This document shows positions 18,518-27,853 of a DNA stretch of 64,000 nt, piece by piece. Position 1 is the first letter of the stretch. Each line of letters opens with the position of its first letter. This stretch comes from Anaerolineaceae bacterium. GTDB taxonomy: Bacteria; Chloroflexota; Anaerolineae; Aggregatilineales; Phototrophicaceae. The stretch is from assembly GCA_020634165.1 (NCBI GenBank), contig JACKCF010000006.1:1-64000 (forward strand), given 5' to 3'. The translations under genes and the position numbers were made by a program. Under the pieces are notes generated by a model. It was not told where the DNA came from. It searched no databases and was given only the letters and a program-made list of their open reading frames with translations.

Positions 18518-18599
18518 GGGCAGCTAACCTTCAAATACTGCGAACATCATTCAATGAGTATAGTATATTGCATCGCTTTCAGACAATTCCGGCTATGGT

Positions 18600-18636
18600 A
18601 CGGGAATAAGAAAAGCCGGAGCATATTCCGGCTTTT
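18600..18636 (-). terminator. Intrinsic terminator of the S1-domain gene
   Basis: A perfect 10-bp stem (AAAAGCCGGA at 18611-18620 with TCCGGCTTTT at 18627-18636) with a 6-base loop. Read on the minus strand it ends in a T-rich tract, 32 bases after the S1 gene stop and before ftsK. Confidence 0.82.
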
Positions 18637-18667
18637 AGTTACCTTGATGCCTTACTGAGCCGATAGA

Positions 18668-19684
18668 TTATTCAATCCTCAGACTCAGTGCAAGGCGCCG
18701 CTTTTTGCCGCTAATGCTCAGGATGCGTGTACTGACAATATCACCTTCACTAACGACATTGCGCGGATGTAAAAACTGGCCCTCGGCAAGCTCAGAAAAG
18801 TGGATAAGTCCTTCAAGACCTTCCTCAATACAGGCAAACGCACCGAAATCGACCACATTCGTGATGCGGCCTTCTACAATCTGCCCCTCTTGATAGCGCT
18901 CGTCAACGGTCTCCCAGGGGTCTCTGTGGAGTCGTTTGATGCTCAAAGCAATCCGCGATTCCTCAGGTGTGATGTCAAGCACATAAACCTTGATTCTCTG
19001 GCCGCGGCTCAGCATATCAGAAGGGTGTGCGACTCGTCCCCAACTCATTTCACTGATATGGATCAAGCCCTCAATGCCACCAAGATCAACAAACGCCCCA
19101 AAATCACACAGGTTGGTGACGATGCCTTCAAGCACATCACCTTTCTCTAGGCTGTAAAGCAGGGACATCCGGTTGCCAGCGTTGGCCTGGGCAGCTCGTT
19201 CGCTGAAAATGAGACGGTTCTTGTCAGGGTCAAGTTCGATAATACGCAGCGAGATGGTTTCGCCCACGCGCTCCGTTAAGAGGTTTTGACGCTGCTGTTC
19301 AAATCCGTCGCCAGGGAAATCAATGAGTTGGCTGGCGGGCACAAATCCACGAAGCGAATGCCAATCGACGAGCAAGCCGCCGCGATTGTAGCCAACCACT
19401 TTTAAGTGTAAAACCTCATCATTATCCTGAATAGCTTCTACTGCTTCCCAATCATTTTCCGAGGCATCTTCATAAATAAAATCGAGCGTCTCCGATTCAA
19501 AGTTATGCGCGTGTATCGGGTTTGAATCTCTTTCTGAGATATAAGGCTGGTTGCTTATTTGACTATCAACGGACTGAGAAAATTCGCCTTGATTGAGTAA
19601 TGCCTCCCAGTATTTTTCGTCTAGATGATCGTCGGATGCATTGTCAGATCCGGAGGGCATACTACGGGTCATATAATCCCCCAT
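18668..19684 (-). CDS. S1 RNA-binding domain protein (ribosomal S1-like)
   Basis: A 338-residue protein. An acidic N-terminal region (about 1-80) is followed by three S1-type OB folds: about 82-160 (RGFVPASQL), 168-245 (GAFVDLGGIEGLIHISE) and 252-335 (GAFACIEEGLEGLIHFSE). Three-domain S1 proteins of this size serve as ribosomal protein S1 or its equivalent, helping mRNA bind the 30S subunit. A consensus promoter at 19741-19769 drives it and a terminator closes it, so it is monocistronic. ATGs at 19684 and 19672 are both possible; GGGGGA lies between them. Confidence 0.9.
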   Translation of the reverse strand: MGDYMTRSMPSGSDNASDDHLDEKYWEALLNQGEFSQSVDSQISNQPYISERDSNPIHAHNFESETLDFIYEDASENDWEAVEAIQDNDEVLHLKVVGYNRGGLLVDWHSLRGFVPASQLIDFPGDGFEQQRQNLLTERVGETISLRIIELDPDKNRLIFSERAAQANAGNRMSLLYSLEKGDVLEGIVTNLCDFGAFVDLGGIEGLIHISEMSWGRVAHPSDMLSRGQRIKVYVLDITPEESRIALSIKRLHRDPWETVDERYQEGQIVEGRITNVVDFGAFACIEEGLEGLIHFSELAEGQFLHPRNVVSEGDIVSTRILSISGKKRRLALSLRIE

Positions 19685-19740
19685 CTATAACTATCATAAC
19701 AATAATATGATGCTAACTGGATGTTCTCATCCGGGATTGG

Positions 19741-19769
19741 ATTATAGGATGTTCATTTTTTCGTGTCAA
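19741..19769 (-). promoter_or_regulatory. Consensus sigma-70 promoter of the S1 gene
   Basis: On the minus strand a perfect -35 box TTGACA (19769-19764) is 17 bases from a perfect -10 box TATAAT (19746-19741). Transcription would start near 19734, giving a leader of about 50 bases. This suggests strong constitutive expression, as expected for a ribosomal S1-like protein. Confidence 0.85.
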
Positions 19770-19836
19770 ATGGACGTCGAAACAAGCCCTCTCCAGTCAC
19801 TTTGGACTTCGACATAATCTTGTTTCAATGCAGGAG

Positions 19837-21765
19837 TTATGAAGCTGTCGTCGCTTCTTCCGCTTCCATCAGCAAGAGCGTGTCGGTGATGGCGCTGATA
19901 GCTACACGTTGTTTCCGGTAGAAGTCGGCGTCGCTCATACTCATACGTTTGGTAACTTCCTTGACCTTTTTGCCTTCGATAAAGCGCAGGTCGAGAATAT
20001 TGTAGATAATCCATTCGTTCCCAAACATAGATCGTTCGCCTTCAGGCCGTAGGCGCTCAATAGCACGCAGGATGACATTGCGCAGCGCCTGGGTGGGTGT
20101 ACCGGCCTGGTCCATTTCTTGCTGAACAACGTTCAAGTTCAGCAAGCGGCTGCGCGTAATGCCAGGTCCTCCCCAATAATGACGCAGTGCGGCACGGACC
20201 TGTTCATACATCTCATCCCGTGATGGAATATTTAACTGCGGAACTTGAGCCGGATTTGTGACGCGATATTCAATGGCATTTGCACGTGTGCGCGTCATGC
20301 TTATCTGCGGGAGCAAGCCTTCAAGCGCCGCAAACACCTCTGTTTGTAACATCATATCTTCAAGCGTCTGTTGCAGACGGTTGATATAGCGTTTCATCAG
20401 TGGTTGGTCTTCATCGGGAACATGAATACTTTCCTCCGTTCCCTGGACGCCTAGCAGTCCAATGAGATAATGCTCATCAATTTCTTCATTAGCTGCTCTG
20501 AGCGAATAGAGGGGCACGATTTGGAAGGTGGTCCACTTATGAAAATGGCCGTTCTCGCCATTGATCGCCTCAATTGTTGCGAGCAGATGCGCTTTGTCGT
20601 CACTGAACGAGGTTTCCTCGACAGGTTTTCCAATCTGGCTGATGGTATCGAACCGCGTTCCATCGTATGCCAATACGAATGCAGAAGGCACACGAAAATA
20701 GTCAGAAATCGAACGTAAAGTCGCCTCAATTAACTGTATCATATCGGACCGTGTCAGCACGCGATCACTCAAATCCTGCAACTTGGAGAGCTGCTCATTG
20801 CTATCGTCATTGTAAATCAGCAGCTTCTCTAATGTGGGCAGGCCCAGCGAAATCGACCACTGCCACAGCATCACTACGCCAACAACTGCGAATGGCATGA
20901 AGTCCTCGCCAGCCAACCCCAGAATGCGCGTTGCCTGTGTGGTAAAGATGATGGTGGCGAGGGCCATTAAGCCAGTTCCTGGGCCACGTAGTAAAAAGCG
21001 CAGAAGTTCAACTTTGACGACCCTGTCCGGCTTATCAGACCCAAAGAACGACAGCGGATACGACAGGAAAATCAACATCAGGATGACGACCAGGTTAGCT
21101 GCATTGACCAGCAGCAGCGTGCCCAGAGACAGCGTATTCGTTTCTGGCAGAAGTACCGAAAACGGAAATATTCCGAATGCAGGGGTTAAAACCGCGAATT
21201 GCAAATAAGCCATGCGCCGCTGTGATGTTCGTGTAAGCCCACGCCGCCGAGCGCGATCCACAAAAAGAAATGTCGCCAGGATGACGCCCAGGAAAAAAGC
21301 CAAAAAGACTGGGAACAGAAATTCAGCGCTCAACGTAACATGTCCGCCGCGATCACTTACACTAACAACGGTATCTGTAAAGATCGCTGCAAAGCTAAAA
21401 ACAAAACTCAGCAAATAGAGGATGCGCACAATCCGTCTGCGCCTGCCGCGAGAAGGTAAACCCGTCGTTGCCAGGAGTGTATCGGCTAGGTGGAATAGGG
21501 CGGAAGGAATAAATGCAATGCCGATCCACTGTATGCGCAAAGCCAGCCCATGTGCGCCTGGAAGCGGATCTAGTGACACAAAGACATCAGCCAGATAGGC
21601 TATGGTCACACAGGCGAGCACAGACGCAGATGAGCGTGTCACGCGATTGTGTAGATTGCGTGTCAGGTTGTATAGGAGTAGTGAGGCTGCAACAATAACA
21701 TTGGCAGCCGTCAGAATCTCATTAAGCGATTGAAGAAACGAACTGATAAACGCTTCTGCGGACAT
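19837..21765 (-). CDS. Membrane sensor with GAF-like region and HTH-like C-terminus
   Basis: A 642-residue protein. Residues about 1-310 form eight or so membrane segments, the first part resembling the 7TM N-terminal region of histidine kinases. A soluble region (about 325-480) starts with a coiled linker and resembles a GAF sensor domain. No histidine kinase H-box or ATPase follows. Instead residues about 500-635 form a helical region with RFIEGKKVKEVTKRMSMSD and FYRKQRVAI, which looks like a sigma-region-4-like helix-turn-helix. It may therefore be a membrane-bound one-component regulator. The upstream GNAT gene ends 27 bases before its ATG. Confidence 0.72.
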   Translation of the reverse strand: MSAEAFISSFLQSLNEILTAANVIVAASLLLYNLTRNLHNRVTRSSASVLACVTIAYLADVFVSLDPLPGAHGLALRIQWIGIAFIPSALFHLADTLLATTGLPSRGRRRRIVRILYLLSFVFSFAAIFTDTVVSVSDRGGHVTLSAEFLFPVFLAFFLGVILATFLFVDRARRRGLTRTSQRRMAYLQFAVLTPAFGIFPFSVLLPETNTLSLGTLLLVNAANLVVILMLIFLSYPLSFFGSDKPDRVVKVELLRFLLRGPGTGLMALATIIFTTQATRILGLAGEDFMPFAVVGVVMLWQWSISLGLPTLEKLLIYNDDSNEQLSKLQDLSDRVLTRSDMIQLIEATLRSISDYFRVPSAFVLAYDGTRFDTISQIGKPVEETSFSDDKAHLLATIEAINGENGHFHKWTTFQIVPLYSLRAANEEIDEHYLIGLLGVQGTEESIHVPDEDQPLMKRYINRLQQTLEDMMLQTEVFAALEGLLPQISMTRTRANAIEYRVTNPAQVPQLNIPSRDEMYEQVRAALRHYWGGPGITRSRLLNLNVVQQEMDQAGTPTQALRNVILRAIERLRPEGERSMFGNEWIIYNILDLRFIEGKKVKEVTKRMSMSDADFYRKQRVAISAITDTLLLMEAEEATTAS

Positions 21766-21792
21766 TGAAACTACCTGATTTGGACTGAGCGA

Positions 21793-22350
21793 CTATCTGG
21801 CGGATTTTCCGAAATACACCCCGATGTCATTGTTCGGGAATAACTGGTCATTGAACCCACAGAATGTAAATCCGCAACTCTGGCAGAATTGAATGGATGG
21901 ATAATTCTGTGTTTGTGTTTCAATGAACAGATGACGTATATCGTGCTCTAAAGCCCATCTTTGCGCAATAGTTAATAGTCGTCGTCCGACCCCCAAACGG
22001 CGATACAGGTCATCTACTACAATATGTTTGATGACCACATTACCAAAGCTCTGTTCTCGGTGGATAACCAGATAGCCTATGATAGTTGGCTCATCTTTAA
22101 GCTCTGCGACAAGTAATACATTGTCATGAATCAGAGCATTCTTCAGATGATCTTCAGGTACTTCATACGCAATATCGATTGCTCGTGGCAGGCGTTCAGT
22201 TCGGAAATTGACCGTAATGGCGGATGTATCAGGTTGTACCGACATTTGCCAGACACGTTCAGTTTCGTAATGATGATCGAGTTCTAGACATTGGGCAATG
22301 TCAGTTGAAAGTGCTTCGCGAATTAAAAACGGAGGAACAGTTGGTCGCAT
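21793..22350 (-). CDS. GNAT-family N-acetyltransferase
   Basis: A protein of about 185 residues with the GNAT fold. Motif A is intact: IVVDDLYRRLGVGRRLL, binding the acetyl-CoA pyrophosphate, followed by the AQRWALEHDIRHLFIET strand and NYPSIQFCQSCGF. The acceptor is unknown. I favour the ATG at 22350 because AGG lies 11 bases upstream; a GTG at 22362 has the AGG directly against it. It lies in a minus-strand run with the LiaF-like gene upstream and the sensor downstream. Confidence 0.85.
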   Translation of the reverse strand: MRPTVPPFLIREALSTDIAQCLELDHHYETERVWQMSVQPDTSAITVNFRTERLPRAIDIAYEVPEDHLKNALIHDNVLLVAELKDEPTIIGYLVIHREQSFGNVVIKHIVVDDLYRRLGVGRRLLTIAQRWALEHDIRHLFIETQTQNYPSIQFCQSCGFTFCGFNDQLFPNNDIGVYFGKSAR

Positions 22351-22411
22351 TCGTGTTGTCACCTGGCAGGTAGGTAAGGGGCGTGATGTCAGCGGTAACG
22401 AACTACAACAG

Positions 22412-23206
22412 CTAAATCAAGTATACATCACCAACGATGCTATCAACGTAAATTTGTATCTCTTGATCGAAATGATCGGTTTCAATGAAGTAGATGCCAT
22501 CTTCGTTTCTATGATAGCGATCCATATCAGCATGAATCTTTGAGAAACGCCGATGACGTATTTCAATGCGGACAGGCGTATTTGCAGGTGTAATGATCTG
22601 TATTGTTCCTAAGGTTGAACGCACATGGATCTCGCCAAGCGATTCCGGTGGGCATACAAATCTGATGTCCCCCAGGCCAGTACTCACCAGTGCGCGGTCA
22701 ACGATAATGCCGCTGGCATCCCAGTCGATCTGGCCGATGTTGGTGCCTAGAACAACTTCCCAGGGCATTTGCGGTGCCAGGCCAACTTCCCAGCCTGCCA
22801 TCGAATACCAGGGCGTATGCGAACGTTTCATGAACAAATGGGCATGCGTGCCAACAGACTCCAGTTGCGGGCGGGTCTGGGCGGCATATTGCCCAGCGAC
22901 GAGGCGGTCTGTGCCTTCCAATACGCCCAGTGTCACATCAATATCGCCTGCCTGGATGTCAATCGTGCCGCTTTCAACGCTGCCGCGAGTAATGCCAAAG
23001 GTGCGGCCTTGGTCACTTGGCAGAATATCACCGCGAAGCAGCAGTTGTAGCCCCGGAACGATGAGCAGCAGCGGCCACAGGTCGATGATATTGAAATCAC
23101 CCAGTAAGAGGAAATTACTCAGTAAAAGCAAGACCCCAACGATGACCAGTATCACTGGCCAAAGGATGGGGCCTCGTTGTTGTTTCGTTTGGCTTCTGCT
23201 TGCCAC
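22412..23206 (-). CDS. LiaF-like/DUF5668 membrane protein
   Basis: A 264-residue protein. Two membrane segments at about 13-33 and 40-58 separated by a short turn are typical of the LiaI/LiaF transmembrane region (DUF5668). After about residue 70 is a beta-rich domain with repeated GTIDIQAGDIDVTLG, TGLGDIRF and STLGTIQI segments, resembling the C-terminal sheet of LiaF-type proteins. LiaF proteins modulate envelope-stress two-component systems, but no LiaRS pair is next to it. The GTG start is 27 bases after the rpoD stop, so it is probably read together with rpoD. Confidence 0.78.
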   Translation of the reverse strand: MASRSQTKQQRGPILWPVILVIVGVLLLLSNFLLLGDFNIIDLWPLLLIVPGLQLLLRGDILPSDQGRTFGITRGSVESGTIDIQAGDIDVTLGVLEGTDRLVAGQYAAQTRPQLESVGTHAHLFMKRSHTPWYSMAGWEVGLAPQMPWEVVLGTNIGQIDWDASGIIVDRALVSTGLGDIRFVCPPESLGEIHVRSTLGTIQIITPANTPVRIEIRHRRFSKIHADMDRYHRNEDGIYFIETDHFDQEIQIYVDSIVGDVYLI

Positions 23207-23233
23207 AGATTTTGCCTGCTCTGTTGCCGTTAA

Positions 23234-24502
23234 TTAGTTCTCAAAGAGATAGTCTTTGAGGATAACGTGAGCAGAAGACTGACGCAAGCGATTAAGTGCC
23301 TGAGCTTCCAACTGACGGACACGCTCACGGGTCACGCCGATGGTCTGGCCAACTTCTTCCAGCGTGTAAACACGGCCATCAGCCAGGCCATAACGCAAAC
23401 GCAGAATCTGAGCTTCGCGCGGCGGCAGCTTGTCGAGTGCCTGCTGCAATTGCTCCTGCAACAGGTGTGAAGCGACTTCCTCTGCCGGGGCAGGGCTGTT
23501 TGCATCCTCGACGAAATCGCCGAAGGTGCTGTCACCATCATCGTCAATCGGCGTTTCCAGGCTGACCGGACGGCGTGAGATCTCCAGCAGGTTCTCCACC
23601 TTGTCAGGCGTAGTCTCCATACCCGCGGCCAGTTCCTCAATCTTCGGATCACGCCCCAGTTCTTGAAGCAGTTGCAACTGAACACGGCGCATCCGGTTGA
23701 GTTGGTCGCCCATATGAACCGGAACGCGGATCGTACGACCCTGATCAGCAACAGCACGGCTCACAGCCTGACGAATCCACCAGGTAGCATAGGTGCTGAA
23801 CTTATGACCACGCTGATACTCGAACTTGTTCGTAGCGCGGATCAGTCCGATGTTGCCTTCCTGAATGAGGTCAAGGAACGGAACGCCACGGCCAATATAC
23901 TTCTTCGCCACGCTGATAACCAGACGAGCATTGGCGCGAATCAAGTGTTCCTGGGCGGCATCACCGTCCATAACCACTTCCCGCAGCGACTGCTCCTCAG
24001 ACCACAGCAGAGCTTCGCCTTCGTGCTCGATCTTCTCACGTGCCCATACTGCTGCTTCCATACGCTTTGCCAGGGAAACCTCTTCCTCGGCAGTCAGCAA
24101 TGGAACACGACCGGCTTCTTTGAGATATAGGCCGACCACATCGTCCGTATCGAGAGCCGCTTGGTATCCAGCATCTTCAATCAGATCGTTGCGGAACTTG
24201 AGAGCAGCATCCTCAAAGTCTTCCTCATCGTCATCGTCGTCATCCATATGATCGACGACCAGTTCATCTTCAACGTCTTCTTCCGTATTCGCTGAGTCAT
24301 CAGCAGAAGGAGCACCTGAGCCGGGGATGACTTCAATGTCTGCTTCTAGCAGTTCATCCATCAAATCATCCAGCAGCGCAACGTCGCGCTCCACATCAGG
24401 CATCATTGACAGAATATCATCATAGGTAATAAAACCCTGACGATGAGCCTTCTCCATCAATGTCGCACGTACCTGGTCTTTCTGTAAAGTCGTTTCCACC
24501 AT
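23234..24502 (-). CDS. rpoD: Primary RNA polymerase sigma factor (sigma-70)
   Basis: A sigma-70 factor of about 422 residues. Region 1.1-like sequence and a strongly acidic stretch (about 60-100) come first. Region 1.2 reads VGLYLKEAGRVPLL, regions 2.1-2.4 include ANARLVISVAKKY and YATWWIRQAVSRAV, region 3 follows, and region 4.2 ends with TLEEVGQTIGVTRERVRQLE. The full set of conserved regions marks it as the housekeeping factor, shorter than the E. coli protein because the non-conserved region is small. ATG at 24502 is preferred: the upstream in-frame GTG at 24517 lacks a spaced ribosome binding site. A 10-bp hairpin lies in its leader (24538-24564). Confidence 0.95.
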   Translation of the reverse strand: MVETTLQKDQVRATLMEKAHRQGFITYDDILSMMPDVERDVALLDDLMDELLEADIEVIPGSGAPSADDSANTEEDVEDELVVDHMDDDDDDEEDFEDAALKFRNDLIEDAGYQAALDTDDVVGLYLKEAGRVPLLTAEEEVSLAKRMEAAVWAREKIEHEGEALLWSEEQSLREVVMDGDAAQEHLIRANARLVISVAKKYIGRGVPFLDLIQEGNIGLIRATNKFEYQRGHKFSTYATWWIRQAVSRAVADQGRTIRVPVHMGDQLNRMRRVQLQLLQELGRDPKIEELAAGMETTPDKVENLLEISRRPVSLETPIDDDGDSTFGDFVEDANSPAPAEEVASHLLQEQLQQALDKLPPREAQILRLRYGLADGRVYTLEEVGQTIGVTRERVRQLEAQALNRLRQSSAHVILKDYLFEN

Positions 24503-24517
24503 TGCGTCACACCACAC

Positions 24518-24866
24518 CTATTGATTACAGAGATAATCGCCTTGCTTAGCAGGCAAGCAAGGCGTTGGGTTATGAGATCAGATTCGGACGGAATTCGTGT
24601 CCTAGGGCGTTACCAGGACTAAGATGAATCTCTTGTGTACAAATTACACAGAGTATTCGGATAGGTTCACGATGTTAAAGAGTTTACACTCCAAACGTTA
24701 TAATCACATAAACACCACTTAAAACAGTATTGCGAGGTGTTTGGTGATTATGAGACGTCACAGCGGTTCATTAAGTATCTTTGTAGATATACATAACCAT
24801 GCTGCAATTAAACAAGGTAACGTTTTTTTGATTTCTTGTCAAGCAATTTGGGCAAGTTCGTGGTTA
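24518..24866 (-). promoter_or_regulatory. rpoD leader and promoter region with 10-bp hairpin
   Basis: This gene-free stretch lies between rpoD and the DUF4340 gene. It contains a perfect 10-bp inverted repeat, CGCCTTGCTT (24538-24547) and AAGCAAGGCG (24555-24564), with a 7-base loop and no U-tract on either side, so it is a leader structure rather than a terminator. A minus-strand TTGACA (24842-24837) is 17 bases from TACCTT (24819-24814), a possible promoter with a weak -10 box. No ORF or RNA gene was recognised here. Confidence 0.45.
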
Positions 24867-25421
24867 CTACTCATATGCCCGTCTTAATAAGCTGGTGAAA
24901 TAGGCAATTGGCCGGGCATCAACCACATATAAAGTAGGGTCTTCATCAACTAATGCATAGAATCCATCAGTTGTCGCAGTAATGTCGCCAACGGCGATAC
25001 TATGCTCGGTACCATCAATCAGGATGACGGATACAATCATCGTCAGATCGTTCTGTCCCAGGCCAAATTCATTGTAACGATTCATTTCGAGCGCCCCTAA
25101 AGACCTTAGTACCGGGAAATAGGCCATACTTCCAGCGACTACATCACCCTCTTCCTGGGTCAACATCCCGGAAAATTCAACCAGTTCCCATAGGTTGTCG
25201 TTATTTTTTGTAATCGTTAATCCAACTTGTGCAACGGGTTCATAAATATTGACCGCAAACACACTGTTTGGTCCCCATCCATTGAATAGATAAGTTGCTT
25301 CAATGGGTGTGGCGGTGGGTGCAACTTCAACACGGTTTTGCAATGTTGTTTGTAGCGCGCCAGCAATCAGCACGATCGCCAGGACAGCAACCAGGATGAC
25401 AAGCGTACGTTGTTGTTTCAT
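24867..25421 (-). CDS. DUF4340-like membrane-anchored protein
   Basis: A 184-residue protein with one N-terminal membrane segment (about 8-26) and an extracytoplasmic domain similar to DUF4340: it begins with YLFNGW, has a LWELVEFSG strand, and ends with a FYALVDEDPTLYVVD segment. DUF4340 proteins commonly close operons that encode a Gld-type ABC transporter, exactly as here. Its role is not established. It is 42 bases after the GldG-like gene. Confidence 0.78.
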   Translation of the reverse strand: MKQQRTLVILVAVLAIVLIAGALQTTLQNRVEVAPTATPIEATYLFNGWGPNSVFAVNIYEPVAQVGLTITKNNDNLWELVEFSGMLTQEEGDVVAGSMAYFPVLRSLGALEMNRYNEFGLGQNDLTMIVSVILIDGTEHSIAVGDITATTDGFYALVDEDPTLYVVDARPIAYFTSLLRRAYE

Positions 25422-25463
25422 AAAAGCATTACCTTTGTCGCTTTAGACAATCGCCGTCAGAAT

Positions 25464-27119
25464 TTACTGTCGGGTCCGACGTAGCCAGATAGCCAGTGCA
25501 ATGAGCAGCAAAGAACCAGGCATCACCACGATAGTGAAGAATGCGATGGTATCTAACATTTGCCCGCCCACAAATATGACTGGCGTTGTATTGTATGATC
25601 TGGGTTGGAACTGCACTTCTTCCGTGAAACCGGTCATCCAACCAATGCTATCCAGGAACAGCGTTGCATTACCCTGTGGCGATTGTACGCGCCCATTTGT
25701 CAGGAAATCACCATCCCCAACCAACACGACCTTGGCATCGGTAGCATCATCATACGCCCAGGCAACAGTCGTGAATTGATCGCGCACATCGCCTTCGCTG
25801 CTATCGAAAGTAAAGTTATTCTGTTGGAACAAACTATTCCAATCGCGTTCGCCCCAGCTTTCAGGACTGGACATAATGACGCGACCATTCTGTACAGGCG
25901 GAGAGTCATTCACTTCGATAGCACGCGCGATCTGGAATTGCACGGATGTATCGGGCTGTCCCTCCAGATTGATATTCTCGCCAATATCGTTACCTGTAAA
26001 TACCTGGGCACTCAAGATGCTGATCTGACTTTCCCCACTCGATGCAGGGTCAACAACGATCATATCTGTCATCCGCAGGCCGAAGTGATCCCACATGTAG
26101 GTATTAAATATAGAATCCGGCGCCATAAACAGATCATCTGTCAGCATAGCATCAGCAGCAATGAAGACGCTGCCACCACGCTGGAGATACTCGTTCAACA
26201 CAGCCACTTCTTCAGCAGTCATCTGCCGATGCGGCTGTGCAATAATCAATGCCGAAGCATCTTCTGGGATGGTTTCGTTGCTCGCTGCAAGTTCAGCCAG
26301 GCTGATTGGATTCGTAATCAGTCCGTTTTGCCGCATGATGTTGTTGAGAACAGACATGCCTTGCTGCTGATTGTCAATTGGGTCGAGTGTGTCCAATCCG
26401 CGTTCAAAATAGACTGTAAACTGACCTGAAGCTAGCAAAATGGCCAGCCGCTGGGAAATTTCCTGTTCGTGGTAACCTGTAATCGGAACAGGAATCGTAC
26501 TGCTAAGTGAACCGTCCGCTTCTATAAATGAAGCAAAAACGTAAATACCCTGGTCCAGGGCATTGGCGTAAGTTGCTGCCAGGCCCGGTTGTTCATCTGG
26601 ATCAACATAGACGACATGAATGCGCCCATTGCTGGCTTCCTCGAATAGCTGGAAGTACTGGTCATCCACCTCACGGTACTCGATTTCCTGAGAGTTATAA
26701 AAAGCAGTGATTTGAATATCTCGGCTGTTTCTAATAACAGCGTCCACAACGTCAAGTGATGGGTCAGATAACGTAAAGCGCTCGTCAATGGTCATGTCCC
26801 CAACGACATTCGCGCGCTGGACAACGATATAAGCAGTCACAACAATACCGATGAGCACAGCCGTACTCAGGATTGCTGCTGTGCTGTTTCGCATCTGGCG
26901 CCCGGTCAGTACGGCCCTGAATTCGTCCGGTAGGAAGAAACCCCACAATCCAAAGCCTACAACGCTCATGATGAGGGCTGCGATTGTCATTGTACTTAGG
27001 CCACTAAGCAGGAAGCTGCTTGCTGTTACGATCAGGCCGATGCTGCCCAGGGCAATACCCAACTGGCCAAGCTGGCCGCGCGTGAGCTGGAGACCACCGT
27101 TCTCATTCATCAGCGCCAT
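25464..27119 (-). CDS. GldG-like ABC transporter auxiliary protein
   Basis: A 551-residue protein. Three N-terminal hydrophobic segments (about 20-115), a long extracytoplasmic part beginning with TIDERFTLSDPS and a C-terminal membrane anchor (about 520-545) match the GldG/ABC-type_uncharacterised family. The extracytoplasmic region includes a Rossmann-like part (ALIIAQPHRQMTAEEVAVL) typical of the family. Known members act with an ATPase and permease; some are required for gliding in Bacteroidota, though most have no assigned substrate. Its ATG overlaps the end of the permease gene by 10 bases. Confidence 0.85.
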   Translation of the reverse strand: MALMNENGGLQLTRGQLGQLGIALGSIGLIVTASSFLLSGLSTMTIAALIMSVVGFGLWGFFLPDEFRAVLTGRQMRNSTAAILSTAVLIGIVVTAYIVVQRANVVGDMTIDERFTLSDPSLDVVDAVIRNSRDIQITAFYNSQEIEYREVDDQYFQLFEEASNGRIHVVYVDPDEQPGLAATYANALDQGIYVFASFIEADGSLSSTIPVPITGYHEQEISQRLAILLASGQFTVYFERGLDTLDPIDNQQQGMSVLNNIMRQNGLITNPISLAELAASNETIPEDASALIIAQPHRQMTAEEVAVLNEYLQRGGSVFIAADAMLTDDLFMAPDSIFNTYMWDHFGLRMTDMIVVDPASSGESQISILSAQVFTGNDIGENINLEGQPDTSVQFQIARAIEVNDSPPVQNGRVIMSSPESWGERDWNSLFQQNNFTFDSSEGDVRDQFTTVAWAYDDATDAKVVLVGDGDFLTNGRVQSPQGNATLFLDSIGWMTGFTEEVQFQPRSYNTTPVIFVGGQMLDTIAFFTIVVMPGSLLLIALAIWLRRTRQ

Positions 27120-27835
27120 CTCCGCGATGATACAATTTGGATAGCAATGAAGATCGCAATGACGATAATCCCCGCGTAATAGACAATATCTTCTGCACGT
27201 AAAACGCCGATTGCGAAAGATGCCATAAAATGTCCGCGCAGCGTCAGATTGAATAAGATATCGGCCAATTGTGTATTAGAGACAATTTGGCTGATGGCAT
27301 CACCAAAGTACAAAACGATCAGCGTCACCAGACTGAGAAACGCTGCCAGAATCTGGTTTTCGGTCGTCGAACTAAAAAGTGTACCAATAGCCAGTGCTGC
27401 GCCAGCATATAACCAGATACCCAGATAGCTGCCCAGCATATGAGAAATGTCTGGGAATGAGATGCTTACTGCGATTACCTGATAGACCAGCGTCAGTGCG
27501 AGCAGAATCGTAAAATAGGCCCAGGCACTCAGGAATTTGCCAACGACGATGCTGCTATCGCTGATAGGGGCTGTCAGTAACAGCTCAAGCGTACCCTCGC
27601 GTTGTTCTTCTGCCAGCAACCGCATCGTCAGCAGTGGAGCGAACAAAATCAGTATGCTTGCCAGCAGGGTTGGTATCAGAGCAGGGGCAAGTGGCTTATA
27701 GCCAATACTGAGTGTCAGGTCGTTATTAAACGTGATGCCAGTCAATAAGAGGAATGCCGCGCCCATGACATAGGCGAGTGGCGATCCCAGGTACTGCCCG
27801 ATCTCACGTCGGAATACTAGCCATGTTGCCTGCAT
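27110..27835 (-). CDS. ABC-2 type permease (GldF-like)
   Basis: A 241-residue membrane protein with six predicted segments and the cytoplasmic motif LLAEEQREGTLELLLTAPIS, which marks the ABC-2 permease family and its coupling helix. It would form the membrane channel with the ATPase encoded 18 bases upstream. It overlaps the GldG-like gene by 10 bases, so the two are translationally coupled. Confidence 0.9.
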   Translation of the reverse strand: MQATWLVFRREIGQYLGSPLAYVMGAAFLLLTGITFNNDLTLSIGYKPLAPALIPTLLASILILFAPLLTMRLLAEEQREGTLELLLTAPISDSSIVVGKFLSAWAYFTILLALTLVYQVIAVSISFPDISHMLGSYLGIWLYAGAALAIGTLFSSTTENQILAAFLSLVTLIVLYFGDAISQIVSNTQLADILFNLTLRGHFMASFAIGVLRAEDIVYYAGIIVIAIFIAIQIVSSRRWR

Positions 27836-27853
27836 AGCGGCTCCAGGTGTGGA

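Noticed and set aside
19779..19826. 8-bp inverted repeat GAAACAAG/CTTGTTTC after the sensor gene
   Set aside because: The loop is 32 bases and no T-run follows directly, so a terminator is not supported.
25605..26429. 274-residue plus-strand frame inside the GldG-like gene
   Set aside because: It is antisense to a recognised gene and has no family resemblance.
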